64,000 nucleotides of DNA from an uncultured bacterium. GTDB lineage: Bacteria; Myxococcota_A; Polyangia; Polyangiales; Houyiibacteriaceae. A program made the translations under genes and the position numbers. The stretch lies in assembly GCA_938024995.1 (NCBI GenBank), contig CALJDU010000020.1, positions 86,848 to 150,847 on the forward strand. The letters run 5' to 3'. Of the stretch, positions 52,399-60,781 are shown piece after piece (the stretch's first letter is position 1; each line of letters opens with the position of its first letter). Under the pieces are notes generated by a model that was not told where the DNA came from, did no database searches, and was given only the letters and a program-made list of their open reading frames with translations.

Positions 52399-53550
52399 TC
52401 AGCGCGGGGAGTCGACCGGGTCTTCGTCAGCAGCAGGAGCTTCGGTCGCGGGAGCGTCTGTTGCGGGAGCGTCTGTTGCGGCGTCTGTTGCGGCGTCAGT
52501 CGGCGTCGCTTCCGGCGCCACGGGGCTCGGCGCGGGCTCTGTCGTCGGGAGCGGCGCGAGACCGAGGACCGCGCGGCCGTCTTGTTCTACACGCGCCGCG
52601 GCGGTGTGCGGCAGCTTCACCCACGCATGCGTCGCGCCCGACCGTGCGTAGTACGAAGCGCTCTCGCCTTCGCCGAGTCGGATGATGCTCACCACATCGA
52701 GCGTCTCGCCAGCCTCGTCTTGGTAGGTCAGCTGCATGACGGCGTGGCGCGCGGCGCTCTGCTCCAGCTCGTCACCCGGCTCTTGTCCTTCATCGAGGTA
52801 GCGCGAGATGCGCGCACCACGAAGCGCGCGGTGCCAGTTGCCGAAGAGCTCATTGCGCCGGTCTGGCTCATCGGCGTCGACCCACTGCGCGGTGTGTGGG
52901 TTCTGTCGGTCGCGCTGCTTCAAACGACGCGTGCGCCCTGCGCCCGAGACGACCAAGATCTCGGCGTCGCGCATCGAGAACGCGGTCAGGTCGCGCTGCA
53001 TCAGCTCGAATTCGGCGGACTCCAAGTCGCGCATGGTGGTGGCCGCGATCAAGTGCACCGGACCGCCTTCCACGCGGGCGTAACGATCGCCCGAACCATA
53101 GGCGCTCCCGCCAAGGAGCAACGTCGTGTCGCGCCCCGCGCAGCTCAACACCAGTCGATCGCTCGGGTCGTCCAGACCGATCTCGGCGAGGGTAGCGTCG
53201 TCGAGGGAGCCGAGCGTTCGGAGCGCGCGAAGCGGTGCGAACTTCTCGAGGTACTCCGCGGTGTCCTTGTTGGCCGAGAACGTCTGGTCCTCTTGTGGGG
53301 GAACGGCCTCGTTCGCTTCGGCCTCGGTCTCGCGCTCGTCGAGGATCCGCACCGTCACGATCGTGCGTTCGTCCCCGACCGTGACGACCGTCTCTTTGCG
53401 CGCAGTGGTGAGCGTGACGCGCTCGACCTGGTCGCACGTGACCACAGATTCGCCGACCGGACCGTCCGCGACGTCGTCCGAGGTCCACGCGAAGTACGCG
53501 AGCGCCAGGCCGACGATGGCCAGGGTGCCGTGAAGCGCGAGCGCTTTCAT
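52399..53550 (-). CDS. DUF4340 membrane-anchored protein
   Basis: One N-terminal membrane helix (LHGTLAIVGLALAYFAW) and a ~300-residue extracytoplasmic domain with DUF4340 hallmarks: FAPLRALRTLGSLDDATLAEIGLDDP, LLLGGSAYGSGDRYARVEG, MQRDLTAFS. The C-terminus is low-complexity, with PATDAPATEAPA and ATDAATDA repeats. Genes of this family accompany GldG-like transporter subunits. Its ATG overlaps the upstream stop (ATGA), so it belongs to the ABC operon. Confidence 0.88.
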   Translation of the reverse strand: MKALALHGTLAIVGLALAYFAWTSDDVADGPVGESVVTCDQVERVTLTTARKETVVTVGDERTIVTVRILDERETEAEANEAVPPQEDQTFSANKDTAEYLEKFAPLRALRTLGSLDDATLAEIGLDDPSDRLVLSCAGRDTTLLLGGSAYGSGDRYARVEGGPVHLIAATTMRDLESAEFELMQRDLTAFSMRDAEILVVSGAGRTRRLKQRDRQNPHTAQWVDADEPDRRNELFGNWHRALRGARISRYLDEGQEPGDELEQSAARHAVMQLTYQDEAGETLDVVSIIRLGEGESASYYARSGATHAWVKLPHTAAARVEQDGRAVLGLAPLPTTEPAPSPVAPEATPTDAATDAATDAPATDAPATEAPAADEDPVDSPR

Positions 53551-55511
53551 TCTTCTTCCTCCCGACGACGGGCGGTCTCACTGCTTAGGGACTCACCGGT
53601 GGGGGCAGGGGGCTCGCTCGGGGCCTGTCGGTCACGCTTGACGCCGGCGCGCTTTCCTCGTCGCGCCGCGACAAAGAAACCCATCGCCAAGATCGGGAGG
53701 GGCGCGCCGAAGCTCGTTCCGTAAAACCAGAGCTTGTCTTCATCTCGCGTGTGCTCGATGCGGATGTCTTGTTCCGAGGTCTCGTCGCTCACGATCTGTT
53801 CTTCGCCGAGCAGCCACTGAAAGACGTCAGCCGCGACGTAGCCGTTGCCCGGGTTGCCGAGGACCTGGTCACTCACGAAGTCCGCGTCGCTGATGATCGC
53901 GGCCCGACCCTCGTCGCCAGATTCGTTTCGGACCGTGACCGCGGCCATCAAGTAGGCCTCCTCGTAAGGCTCGTCGTCGCCGCGCGCAAAGTCGCCATCC
54001 AGATCACGCCAGACGTCGCGGCCGGTCCGGATCGGGAAGTCGATGTTCACGCCTTCTGGGGCGCCCGTCGGCCGACGCTTCAGCGCGCCGCCGCCGACCA
54101 CCACCGTGGCCAAGCGCGAGTGGTTGCTGTTCGCGGTCGTGACGGTCGGGTGCGCGCTGTACCGGTTCGTGAAGACGAGCTGCCGATCAGCCTGCGTGTG
54201 CGTGCGCCGGAGGTGACTGCGCTCGCTCGCGAGCTGTCCTTCGAGAAGCACGAGCCCCAGCGCGTCCAGGAGCGGCCCGAGCCCGTGGTCTTCATCGGGA
54301 TCGAGAAGCACGAAGAGACGACCTCCGCTTTTGACGTACTCGACGAGCGCGGCGCACTCCTCGGGCAAGAGCGCGTCGCGTGGACCAATCACCGCGACCG
54401 CGGGCGCCCCTTCTGGGACGCGGTTCGCGAGGCCGTGCGCCATCCCGAGCGGTCGCGTGGTGATGTTGCTTCGACGCAGCGCGGTCATAAAGTCCGACAG
54501 GCGCAGCTCACGGTCGTCCCCGGTGTCGCCGCTCGCGCTCCGCTCACGGTGCCCCGTCGTCAGATGAATCTCGCGCCGCACCTTCGTCAGACGCGTGAAC
54601 GATTCGCGGAAGCGACCGTCCAGCGTACGCAGCCGGCTCCGGGCAGCTGCGAGCTCCATGCCGATCTCCATCGACTCGGCTTGTTGCGACTCGCCCTCTC
54701 CCTTGAGCAACACGATGAAGCCGTTCCCGCGGATGCGGTGCTGCTGCGCGAGCGTCGGCGAGAGCGCGTGGTCTCGTTCGGTCAGGGTCAGCTGGTCCGA
54801 CGCCGCCGCGATCTCTTGGAAGTACGGCAGCAGCTGCGATTTTACTTCGTTGACCTCGGGGTAGACCAAGACGACCTCGACCGGTTCGCCCAGCGCCGCG
54901 ACCATTTGCTGCGTGCCTTCGCTCGGCTCGGTGGTCTTGAAGTAGGAGAGGTCCCGCTTGGCGTCGCGTTGATGCGCCGCGAAGTTGAGGCTCACGCAGA
55001 AGACCGCTGCCAAGGCGAGGCTCGCGCCGGAGCTGGCGGCGTTGCGGATCCGGCGCTGGTCGGCAGCGTCGGTGTGGAGCATCCGTTGCCACGCGGTCTC
55101 CGTGAACAAGAGCGTGGCGAGCGCGACCGCCAGGACCGCCGGCCACAGGACCGAGAGCATCGGGCGGAGCCGCTCGTTGTCGCTCCCGAGCAAAGCGAAC
55201 CCGGCGTCGGTGGAGAACGCGTAGAGCACCAGGGCGAGGAGCGCGCCGACATGCGCCCCGAGCACGACCCGCTCAATCTTCTGCGCAGGTCCAGACTTTT
55301 GTGAGCCGATAAAGGCGCGGGCGGCGGTCGCGAGCGTGGCGAGACCAGCGCCGCCATGCGCGAAGAACTTCTGCGCGGCGCCTTCCCCGATGACGCGCTC
55401 ACCGACGAAGACCATGACGAGCCCGAGGATGAAGATGACGCTCGTGACGATGCCGCGGACGTCGCCGGTTTGGGGACGCGCGTTGCGGGTGCTACCGGGT
55501 GTCATCGCCAT
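53547..55511 (-). CDS. GldG-like ABC transporter auxiliary protein
   Basis: A 654-residue protein with several N-terminal membrane helices, a large extracytoplasmic ABC_transp_aux domain and a C-terminal helix (FGAPLPILAMGFFVAARRG). Signatures include LSYFKTTEPSEGTQQMV, IRGNGFIVLLKGEG, IHLTTGHRER, and the sequence AALVEYVKSGGRLFVLLDPD. In Bacteroidetes GldA/GldF/GldG are needed for gliding; outside that phylum the complex is widespread with unknown cargo. It overlaps the permease gene by ten bases and the DUF4340 gene by four. Confidence 0.9.
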   Translation of the reverse strand: MAMTPGSTRNARPQTGDVRGIVTSVIFILGLVMVFVGERVIGEGAAQKFFAHGGAGLATLATAARAFIGSQKSGPAQKIERVVLGAHVGALLALVLYAFSTDAGFALLGSDNERLRPMLSVLWPAVLAVALATLLFTETAWQRMLHTDAADQRRIRNAASSGASLALAAVFCVSLNFAAHQRDAKRDLSYFKTTEPSEGTQQMVAALGEPVEVVLVYPEVNEVKSQLLPYFQEIAAASDQLTLTERDHALSPTLAQQHRIRGNGFIVLLKGEGESQQAESMEIGMELAAARSRLRTLDGRFRESFTRLTKVRREIHLTTGHRERSASGDTGDDRELRLSDFMTALRRSNITTRPLGMAHGLANRVPEGAPAVAVIGPRDALLPEECAALVEYVKSGGRLFVLLDPDEDHGLGPLLDALGLVLLEGQLASERSHLRRTHTQADRQLVFTNRYSAHPTVTTANSNHSRLATVVVGGGALKRRPTGAPEGVNIDFPIRTGRDVWRDLDGDFARGDDEPYEEAYLMAAVTVRNESGDEGRAAIISDADFVSDQVLGNPGNGYVAADVFQWLLGEEQIVSDETSEQDIRIEHTRDEDKLWFYGTSFGAPLPILAMGFFVAARRGKRAGVKRDRQAPSEPPAPTGESLSSETARRREEEE

Positions 55512-56227
55512 CGCTGACCTCGAAGGACACGAACCGCTGCGAGCAGGGTGAAGTAGGTGAGCGTGACGAAGTAGGTGACGTCACTGAGCTGCAGGAGGCC
55601 CTTGCGGAAGCTCTGGTAGTGGTTCCACACCGGTGAGGCCCAGGCGATGACGGTCTTCAGCGGCGGGTCGGTGATCTTCGCGACGAACCACGAGAGCTCA
55701 AGGCCGCTCACGATCACCGCCGTCAGGAGGACCGCGATGAACGGGTGCGGGGAGAACGAAGAAGCGAGCATGCCGATGCCCAGGACCGCGGAGGCCAGCA
55801 AGACCATCCCGACATAGCCCGCGAAGATGTGACCGAGGGAGACCTTGCCGTTGACGAAAATCAGCGCCGGCAGGTAACCGCTCAAGACGATCACGACGCT
55901 TAAGAAGATGAGGGCGGCGAGGTACTTCCCGAGGACGATCTCGTGTTCTTTGATCGGCGAGGTGAAGAGCAGGGTCTGCGCGCCGCTGCTCCGCTCTTCT
56001 GCCAGCATGCGCATCGAGAAGATGGCGGCGGCGGCCTCGATCACGAACGCGCCGTTGAAGAGGAAGAGCTCGAGCACCTCACTCGACAGTCGTCGCCCTT
56101 CGCCGACCGCGATCGCGTTGAACTGCAGCGCGTTCAAGAGGAGCGCGATGGCGGCGATCAGATATCCGCTCGGGGTACGTACGTACGCGGAGAGCTCTCT
56201 CCGCGTGAGCAGCCAAACCGCCTTCAT
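55502..56227 (-). CDS. GldF-like ABC transporter permease
   Basis: Six membrane helices in 241 residues, ABC-2 type. The start MKAVWLLTRRELSAYVRTPSGYLI is characteristic (cytoplasmic amphipathic helix), as are RMLAEERSSGAQTLLFTSPI and LGKYLAALIFLSVVIVLS. It would form the channel with the ATPase encoded just upstream; ATG 56227 overlaps that gene's TGA. The cargo is unknown. Confidence 0.92.
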   Translation of the reverse strand: MKAVWLLTRRELSAYVRTPSGYLIAAIALLLNALQFNAIAVGEGRRLSSEVLELFLFNGAFVIEAAAAIFSMRMLAEERSSGAQTLLFTSPIKEHEIVLGKYLAALIFLSVVIVLSGYLPALIFVNGKVSLGHIFAGYVGMVLLASAVLGIGMLASSFSPHPFIAVLLTAVIVSGLELSWFVAKITDPPLKTVIAWASPVWNHYQSFRKGLLQLSDVTYFVTLTYFTLLAAVRVLRGQRWR

Positions 56228-57159
56228 GAACCGGCTCCCGCGCGGCTGAGGTTGAGGAAGACCTGTTCGAGATCGCTCTGCTTCTCGCCGAGCCCGAGCA
56301 GCTCCAGGTTTGCACCTACGATCGCCCGCGCGATCTCGCCCCGTGCGTCTTCGTGCGCGGTCACGATCGCCTCGATGATATCGCCGCTCGGGTTCTCCGC
56401 GATGCGCACCTCGTCGACCGTCTCGACGTCTTTTAGCGCTTTGTTGAGCGTCGCGTGGTCCCCACGAACGATCACCTTCACGACGCTCGCGCGCGTCTCT
56501 CCCGAGAGCTCGGCCTCCGTTCCTTCCGCCGCGATGATGCCCTCGTGCAACATCAAGACGCGATCGCAGGTCTGGCGGATCTCGGAGAGGATGTGCGTGC
56601 TGAGCAAGATGGTGTGTTTGCCGCGGAGCTCGCGGATCAACGCCCGCATCTCAACGATCTGCACCGGGTCGAGCCCTTGAATCGGCTCATCCAAGATCAA
56701 GAGCGCGGGCTCGTGGACGATCGCTTGTGCGATCCCGACGCGCTGCTTGTAGCCGTGGGAGAGCGAGCTGATCGGAGCATCCGCGACCGCGTGAAGACCC
56801 ACCACGTCGAAGACCTCAGGGAGACGTCGGTCGATGGCGCCGCGATCCATCTGGCGAAGTTGTCCCGCGAAGCGCAAGTACTCCGAGACCGTCATCTCGT
56901 TGTAGACCGGCGGACGATCGGGGAGGAAGCCGATGAATTTTCGGATCTCGTGGGGCTGCGCCTCGGCGTCGATCCCGCGGATCGTGATCCGGCCTGAGGT
57001 TGGCAAGAGCAAGCAGCTCAGCAAGCGAAGCGTGGTCGTCTTGCCAGCGCCGTTGAGACCAAGGAACCCGGCGCATTGTCCTTCGGCGATCTCAAAAGAG
57101 AGGTCGCGAACGGCTGCGTGGGCTCCGTAATACTTGGTGACCTGATCGACGAGGATCAT
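56224..57159 (-). CDS. GldA-like ABC transporter ATP-binding protein
   Basis: Motor subunit of the transporter. Walker A GLNGAGKTT, signature LSHGYKQRVGIA (the usual variant of LSGGQ in this family), Walker B LLILDEPIQGLDP and the H-switch STHILSEI are all present. A C-terminal ~90-residue extension holds a regulatory-type domain. First gene of the transporter operon and, by overlaps, coupled to the permease. The start is ATG at 57159. Confidence 0.95.
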   Translation of the reverse strand: MILVDQVTKYYGAHAAVRDLSFEIAEGQCAGFLGLNGAGKTTTLRLLSCLLLPTSGRITIRGIDAEAQPHEIRKFIGFLPDRPPVYNEMTVSEYLRFAGQLRQMDRGAIDRRLPEVFDVVGLHAVADAPISSLSHGYKQRVGIAQAIVHEPALLILDEPIQGLDPVQIVEMRALIRELRGKHTILLSTHILSEIRQTCDRVLMLHEGIIAAEGTEAELSGETRASVVKVIVRGDHATLNKALKDVETVDEVRIAENPSGDIIEAIVTAHEDARGEIARAIVGANLELLGLGEKQSDLEQVFLNLSRAGAGS

Positions 57160-57215
57160 CTGGGCGGATCTACCAGGTTGCGGAAAAACTCGCTCTCGAT
57201 TTACGAAGCGGTGCG

Positions 57216-57701
57216 TTACTCGTTTGAGAACTCGGAGTCGTCGAACTCCTCGAGCTCAATGTCGATCGACTCACAGCCATCCAGGCGGCAGGTCTGTTCT
57301 GCTCCGCAGGTGACGTCACGGCAGTCACGCGCGAGCTGGACCCGAAGGACGCGGCGCTCATCGCGCACGAAAGTGAAGCGCGACTCGCTCTCGATCACGA
57401 TGCGTCCCGTCTTGCGGGCAGTGACCGACGCCACGTACGGCCCCAGGGTCTCGCCGTCCTGCACCAGCGTGAGCGTGCGCGGGAAGTCGGGTTGGTCACC
57501 GGAGAACCACGCCGCAGCGTTTGTCGTTTCGCCGCCTGGGCTCGTGATGATGACGTCGAGGCGATCGATGTCTTCGGTCGCGATCTCCGACTCCACGACC
57601 AAGACGACCTCGGTGTAGAGCTCGGCGCACGAGACAGAGAAGAAGGAGAGCGCGCTGAGCAACGCGGCGAGCGCGACGCGGTGTGACTGATGCGTACTCA
57701 C
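57216..57701 (-). CDS. small lipoprotein, coupled to a PEGA-like protein gene
   Basis: GTG 57701 overlaps the TGA of the upstream gene (GTGA). The signal ALAALLSALSFFSVSC ends in a lipobox. The mature ~135 residues contain a beta-rich stretch (EVVLVVESEIATEDIDRLDV) and a short Cys motif DCRDVTCGAEQTCRLDGC near the end. Such proteins are usually surface-exposed in this group. It ends ~56 bases before the ABC operon start and may be partly transcribed with it. Confidence 0.75.
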   Translation of the reverse strand: MSTHQSHRVALAALLSALSFFSVSCAELYTEVVLVVESEIATEDIDRLDVIITSPGGETTNAAAWFSGDQPDFPRTLTLVQDGETLGPYVASVTARKTGRIVIESESRFTFVRDERRVLRVQLARDCRDVTCGAEQTCRLDGCESIDIELEEFDDSEFSNE

Positions 57702-58552
57702 GGGACCACCACCTGTCCGGGAACGAAGTCGCCTTGGAAAGGTTCGTTCGAGTCAATCTGGGTCGCCGCGAAGATGATCCCGCCGGTGACCGCGAGGAGC
57801 GCGATCGTGACGCCGATCCAAACGCCCTTGCGTGATGAGGTCGTCGTCTCGTTGCCGCAGTTCTCCGTGCAGGGGAGCGCTGGGTTCTCGGTTGGCGTCT
57901 CCAGATGCTGTTGCGCAACCTCCGCTGGAGTCGGCGCGATCTGGAGCGTGACGGTTTCCGCTCCACCGCGACCCACCACGACTGACTCCCGCGCGATCTC
58001 TTGGTCGCCGCGCTCGGCGGCAACCGTGTGCCGACCAGGGCGAACGTGGATCGTCGTCGCGAGACGCTCCGGCGTGAGTTCGCGTTCGTTGAGCGTGACA
58101 AAGACTCCGTTGGGATCACCGTTCACCCGAATGGCGATCGTGCCCGCATCTGAGCGGATGCTCGTGAGGACGCGATTGGCGTCCGTCACCAGATCGCCAG
58201 CCTCGGGATCGTCGACCACGAGCTGCAAAAGCTCTTCCGCCTCAGAGAACTCTCCGAGCTCCTTCAGGTTGTAAGCGAGGTTGTAGCGGACCGCCGCGGT
58301 GTCTCGAATTCGCCGAACTCGACGGAAACGGTCGACCGCTTCACGCCAAGAGTTGCGGTCTGAGAGCTCTAAGCCCTCAGTAAACCACTCTCTCGCTTGC
58401 TGAACCTCAGCTGCGGTGGGCTCCCGCACGCTACTGGATTCGTTAGCGTTTTGTGCTACTCCAGTCGCCGGAGTGGCTAGAAAGCCACCCAAGGCCATCG
58501 ACAGGAGGAGAGTCTTAGAGATGATCCGAATGGAAGGAAGATGACCGAACAT
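57698..58552 (-). CDS. TPR-PEGA-like membrane protein
   Basis: An N-terminal signal segment (SKTLLLSMALGGFLATPATG), a TPR-like pair (WFTEGLELSDRNSWREAVDRF, AVRYNLAYNLKELGEFSEAE), a PEGA-type beta domain (GTIAIRVNGDPNGVFVTLNE), and a C-terminal membrane helix (GVWIGVTIALLAVTGGIIF). ATG 58552 was chosen; 58561 and 58579 are alternatives, the latter overlapping the divergent gene. TAGGAT lies just upstream of ATG 58552, allowing a leaderless transcript. Being divergent from a PEGA pseudokinase suggests a shared envelope role. Confidence 0.78.
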   Translation of the reverse strand: MFGHLPSIRIISKTLLLSMALGGFLATPATGVAQNANESSSVREPTAAEVQQAREWFTEGLELSDRNSWREAVDRFRRVRRIRDTAAVRYNLAYNLKELGEFSEAEELLQLVVDDPEAGDLVTDANRVLTSIRSDAGTIAIRVNGDPNGVFVTLNERELTPERLATTIHVRPGRHTVAAERGDQEIARESVVVGRGGAETVTLQIAPTPAEVAQQHLETPTENPALPCTENCGNETTTSSRKGVWIGVTIALLAVTGGIIFAATQIDSNEPFQGDFVPGQVVVP

Positions 58553-58559
58553 CGCGAGC

Positions 58560-58569
58560 ATCCTACAAT
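58560..58569. promoter_or_regulatory. overlapping divergent -10 elements
   Basis: TACAAT (58564-58569, plus strand) ends eight bases before ATG 58578, with ATGACC 17 bases upstream as a -35. ATCCTA (58560-58565) is TAGGAT on the minus strand, seven bases before ATG 58552. The two hexamers overlap by two bases, so only one polymerase could bind at a time. Confidence 0.4.
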
Positions 58570-58577
58570 GAGCCGGC

Positions 58578-60773
58578 ATGACTGCACACCTTGAGGATCA
58601 ATACGCCCTCCGAATCCCTCTCGGGAGCAGTGCGGTAGGGACCGTTTGGCGTGCTGAGGAGAAGACCACGGGAAGCCCCGCTGCAGTTGCAGTGTTGGAT
58701 TCCACTAATCCCGCAGCCACCGAGATGCGTCCACGCTTCGTTGACGACTCCCGTGCGCTTCTCGATTTAGACCACCCAAATGTGGTCCGAGTCTTGGACG
58801 TTGGGGTTAACGACGAAGACGAGCCGTTCATGGCGATGGAGATGTTGGAAGGGCAGACCCTTTCAGAACGTCTTCAGGAACAGCCTCCGCTGACCATCCA
58901 AGAGTTGGTTCGCGTGATCATGGGCGCGCTGGATGGACTTCGCGCGACGCACCGGATTGGTGTCGTCCACGGCGATCTCGATCCGGGGAACATCTACCTC
59001 CTAAAAGGTGCGCGGACGAAGCTGATCGGATTCGGCGTGAACCGCGCGGCGGCCCGTTCTGGAAAAGACAACTGGGACACGACGTCGGTTTTGATTCCGT
59101 CGTTTGGCTACATGTCTCCAGAGCAGGCGCGCGGAGAAGAGCTCTCTCCCCGCGACGACCTCTACGCCATCGGCGTCATACTCTACGAAGCCATCTGCGG
59201 CATCTTGCCCCGTCAGGGCGAAGACATCGGTGGTCTCCGCGAAGAGATCGCGTCCAACATCGCGCCGCCTTCTCTCGCGAGTCGTCGACCCGAGATTGAC
59301 GGAGCGCTCAGCCGAGTTGTGGACCGCGCCATCGCGGTGGACCCCAACGAGCGCTTTGGAGACGCCTCCCGTATGCGCCTCGCGCTGATGTCTGCGCTCA
59401 TCGCGGCGCCCGACATCGGCAAGCTCTCCCTCCCCATGGCGGATCGCGGAACAAGCGTCGTGCCCACGCCTCCGCCCGAGCCGCTCGTCGCCCCCGCGGT
59501 TGGCGTTCCGGTTGAAGGAGAGCAGACCAAGCCGCGCGCCCGTGCGCTTCAGCCGAACTCTTCGTTCAAAAAGATCGAGCTCGATCGGCCCCCGAAGCCG
59601 GTGTCGAGTAAGGAGACGGCGCGAAAGATCCGCGAGCGCCCGGCGCCTCCGCCCCGTGCGGACGCGACCAAGAAGATCACGCGACGGTCGCGAAGCGTGG
59701 CGCCGCCCAAGCCGGTTCCGCCGCCCACGCCGACGGACCAAGAAGAGATCGATCGGCTCTCGCTCTCCGACATCGTGACCGAAGAGGTCTCCGCGCCTCC
59801 TCCCCCCTCGACGTCGATGTTGCTCGGGAAGCCGTCGCGACAGGACGCGACCCCCACGCCCGTGCACCGATCCTCGCGACCGAAGGTCCGCGGCGGCACC
59901 TCGTCGAACCCGCCGCCTCGACGCCCGACGCCCAGTCATTCGCGAACCGTGAAGACGCCGCCTCGCCCGACGCCGACGAGCTCTCCTGTCGTGCGACCGG
60001 CCGAGCCCGAGTCCACCTGGCAGACCTACGTTCCGTACATCCTCTGTGCCTTGATCGCGTTCTTCGTCGGTTGGTTCGTTCGAGAGACCGCCGATGACCG
60101 CGTTCCAACCAACACCGTAGCGAGCGCTCCGGCCACCTCCGCCACCGCGATGGGGAGCGGGCCGAGCGTGACGTCCGTAACGGGCGGCGCAGTTGAAACC
60201 GCAATGGGCGGAACCGCGGCGACCGCAACGAGCGGAACCGGGACGAGTGGAACCGAGATGGGCGGAACGGTTGGCGCATCGCCCGCTCCGACGGAGATGG
60301 GCGCGGGGAGCCCCGCCAGCGCAGAGACCGACGTGCCGACCGGCGCCGAGGTTCCGGGCATCGACGAACCCGAACCCCTTCGCGTCGCGTTGCTTGGGTT
60401 GCCGCGCGGAGCGGACGTCTTGTTGGACGGCGAGAGCGCTCGGACTCCGCTCTCCATTCCGGATGATGGTGAGCGCCACACGCTCGTCGTGACCGCCGAT
60501 GGTTATCAGCGTTGGCAGCGGACCCAGCGGTTCCGTCGCTCGACCGACCTCCGCGTGGACATGCAGCGAGAGGTCTCGACCCAAGCGCTCGCGAGCTCTC
60601 GTCCCAGCGAGATCCCGACGATGACGACGCGCCCGACGCCAATGACGACCCGGCGTACGCCGACGACAACGCGAACCACGATGACGACGCGTCGGACGAC
60701 GATGCGCCGCCGCACGACGACCTTGATGACGTCCGAGATGACGCCTCAGCTCGCGCGCGATCCTGGATTCTGA
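58578..60773 (+). CDS. pseudokinase with transmembrane helix and PEGA domain
   Basis: Kinase-like domain (residues ~10-280) with key losses: the VAIK lysine is Ala (AAVAVL), the helix-C Glu is Asp, HRD reads HGD with LDPGN for LKPxN, and DFG reads GFG, lacking the magnesium Asp. GYMSPEQARG is kept. A long Pro/Arg-rich linker, one membrane helix (YVPYILCALIAFFVGWFV, ~485-503), a Thr/Gly/Met-rich linker and a PEGA domain (LRVALLGLPRGADVLLDGES) follow. It is probably a scaffold or ATP-independent sensor. The last ~50 residues (TMTTRPTPMTTRRT type) are odd and overlap an acidic stretch in another frame. Confidence 0.85.
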   Translation: MTAHLEDQYALRIPLGSSAVGTVWRAEEKTTGSPAAVAVLDSTNPAATEMRPRFVDDSRALLDLDHPNVVRVLDVGVNDEDEPFMAMEMLEGQTLSERLQEQPPLTIQELVRVIMGALDGLRATHRIGVVHGDLDPGNIYLLKGARTKLIGFGVNRAAARSGKDNWDTTSVLIPSFGYMSPEQARGEELSPRDDLYAIGVILYEAICGILPRQGEDIGGLREEIASNIAPPSLASRRPEIDGALSRVVDRAIAVDPNERFGDASRMRLALMSALIAAPDIGKLSLPMADRGTSVVPTPPPEPLVAPAVGVPVEGEQTKPRARALQPNSSFKKIELDRPPKPVSSKETARKIRERPAPPPRADATKKITRRSRSVAPPKPVPPPTPTDQEEIDRLSLSDIVTEEVSAPPPPSTSMLLGKPSRQDATPTPVHRSSRPKVRGGTSSNPPPRRPTPSHSRTVKTPPRPTPTSSPVVRPAEPESTWQTYVPYILCALIAFFVGWFVRETADDRVPTNTVASAPATSATAMGSGPSVTSVTGGAVETAMGGTAATATSGTGTSGTEMGGTVGASPAPTEMGAGSPASAETDVPTGAEVPGIDEPEPLRVALLGLPRGADVLLDGESARTPLSIPDDGERHTLVVTADGYQRWQRTQRFRRSTDLRVDMQREVSTQALASSRPSEIPTMTTRPTPMTTRRTPTTTRTTMTTRRTTMRRRTTTLMTSEMTPQLARDPGF

Positions 60774-60781
60774 GCGACTCG

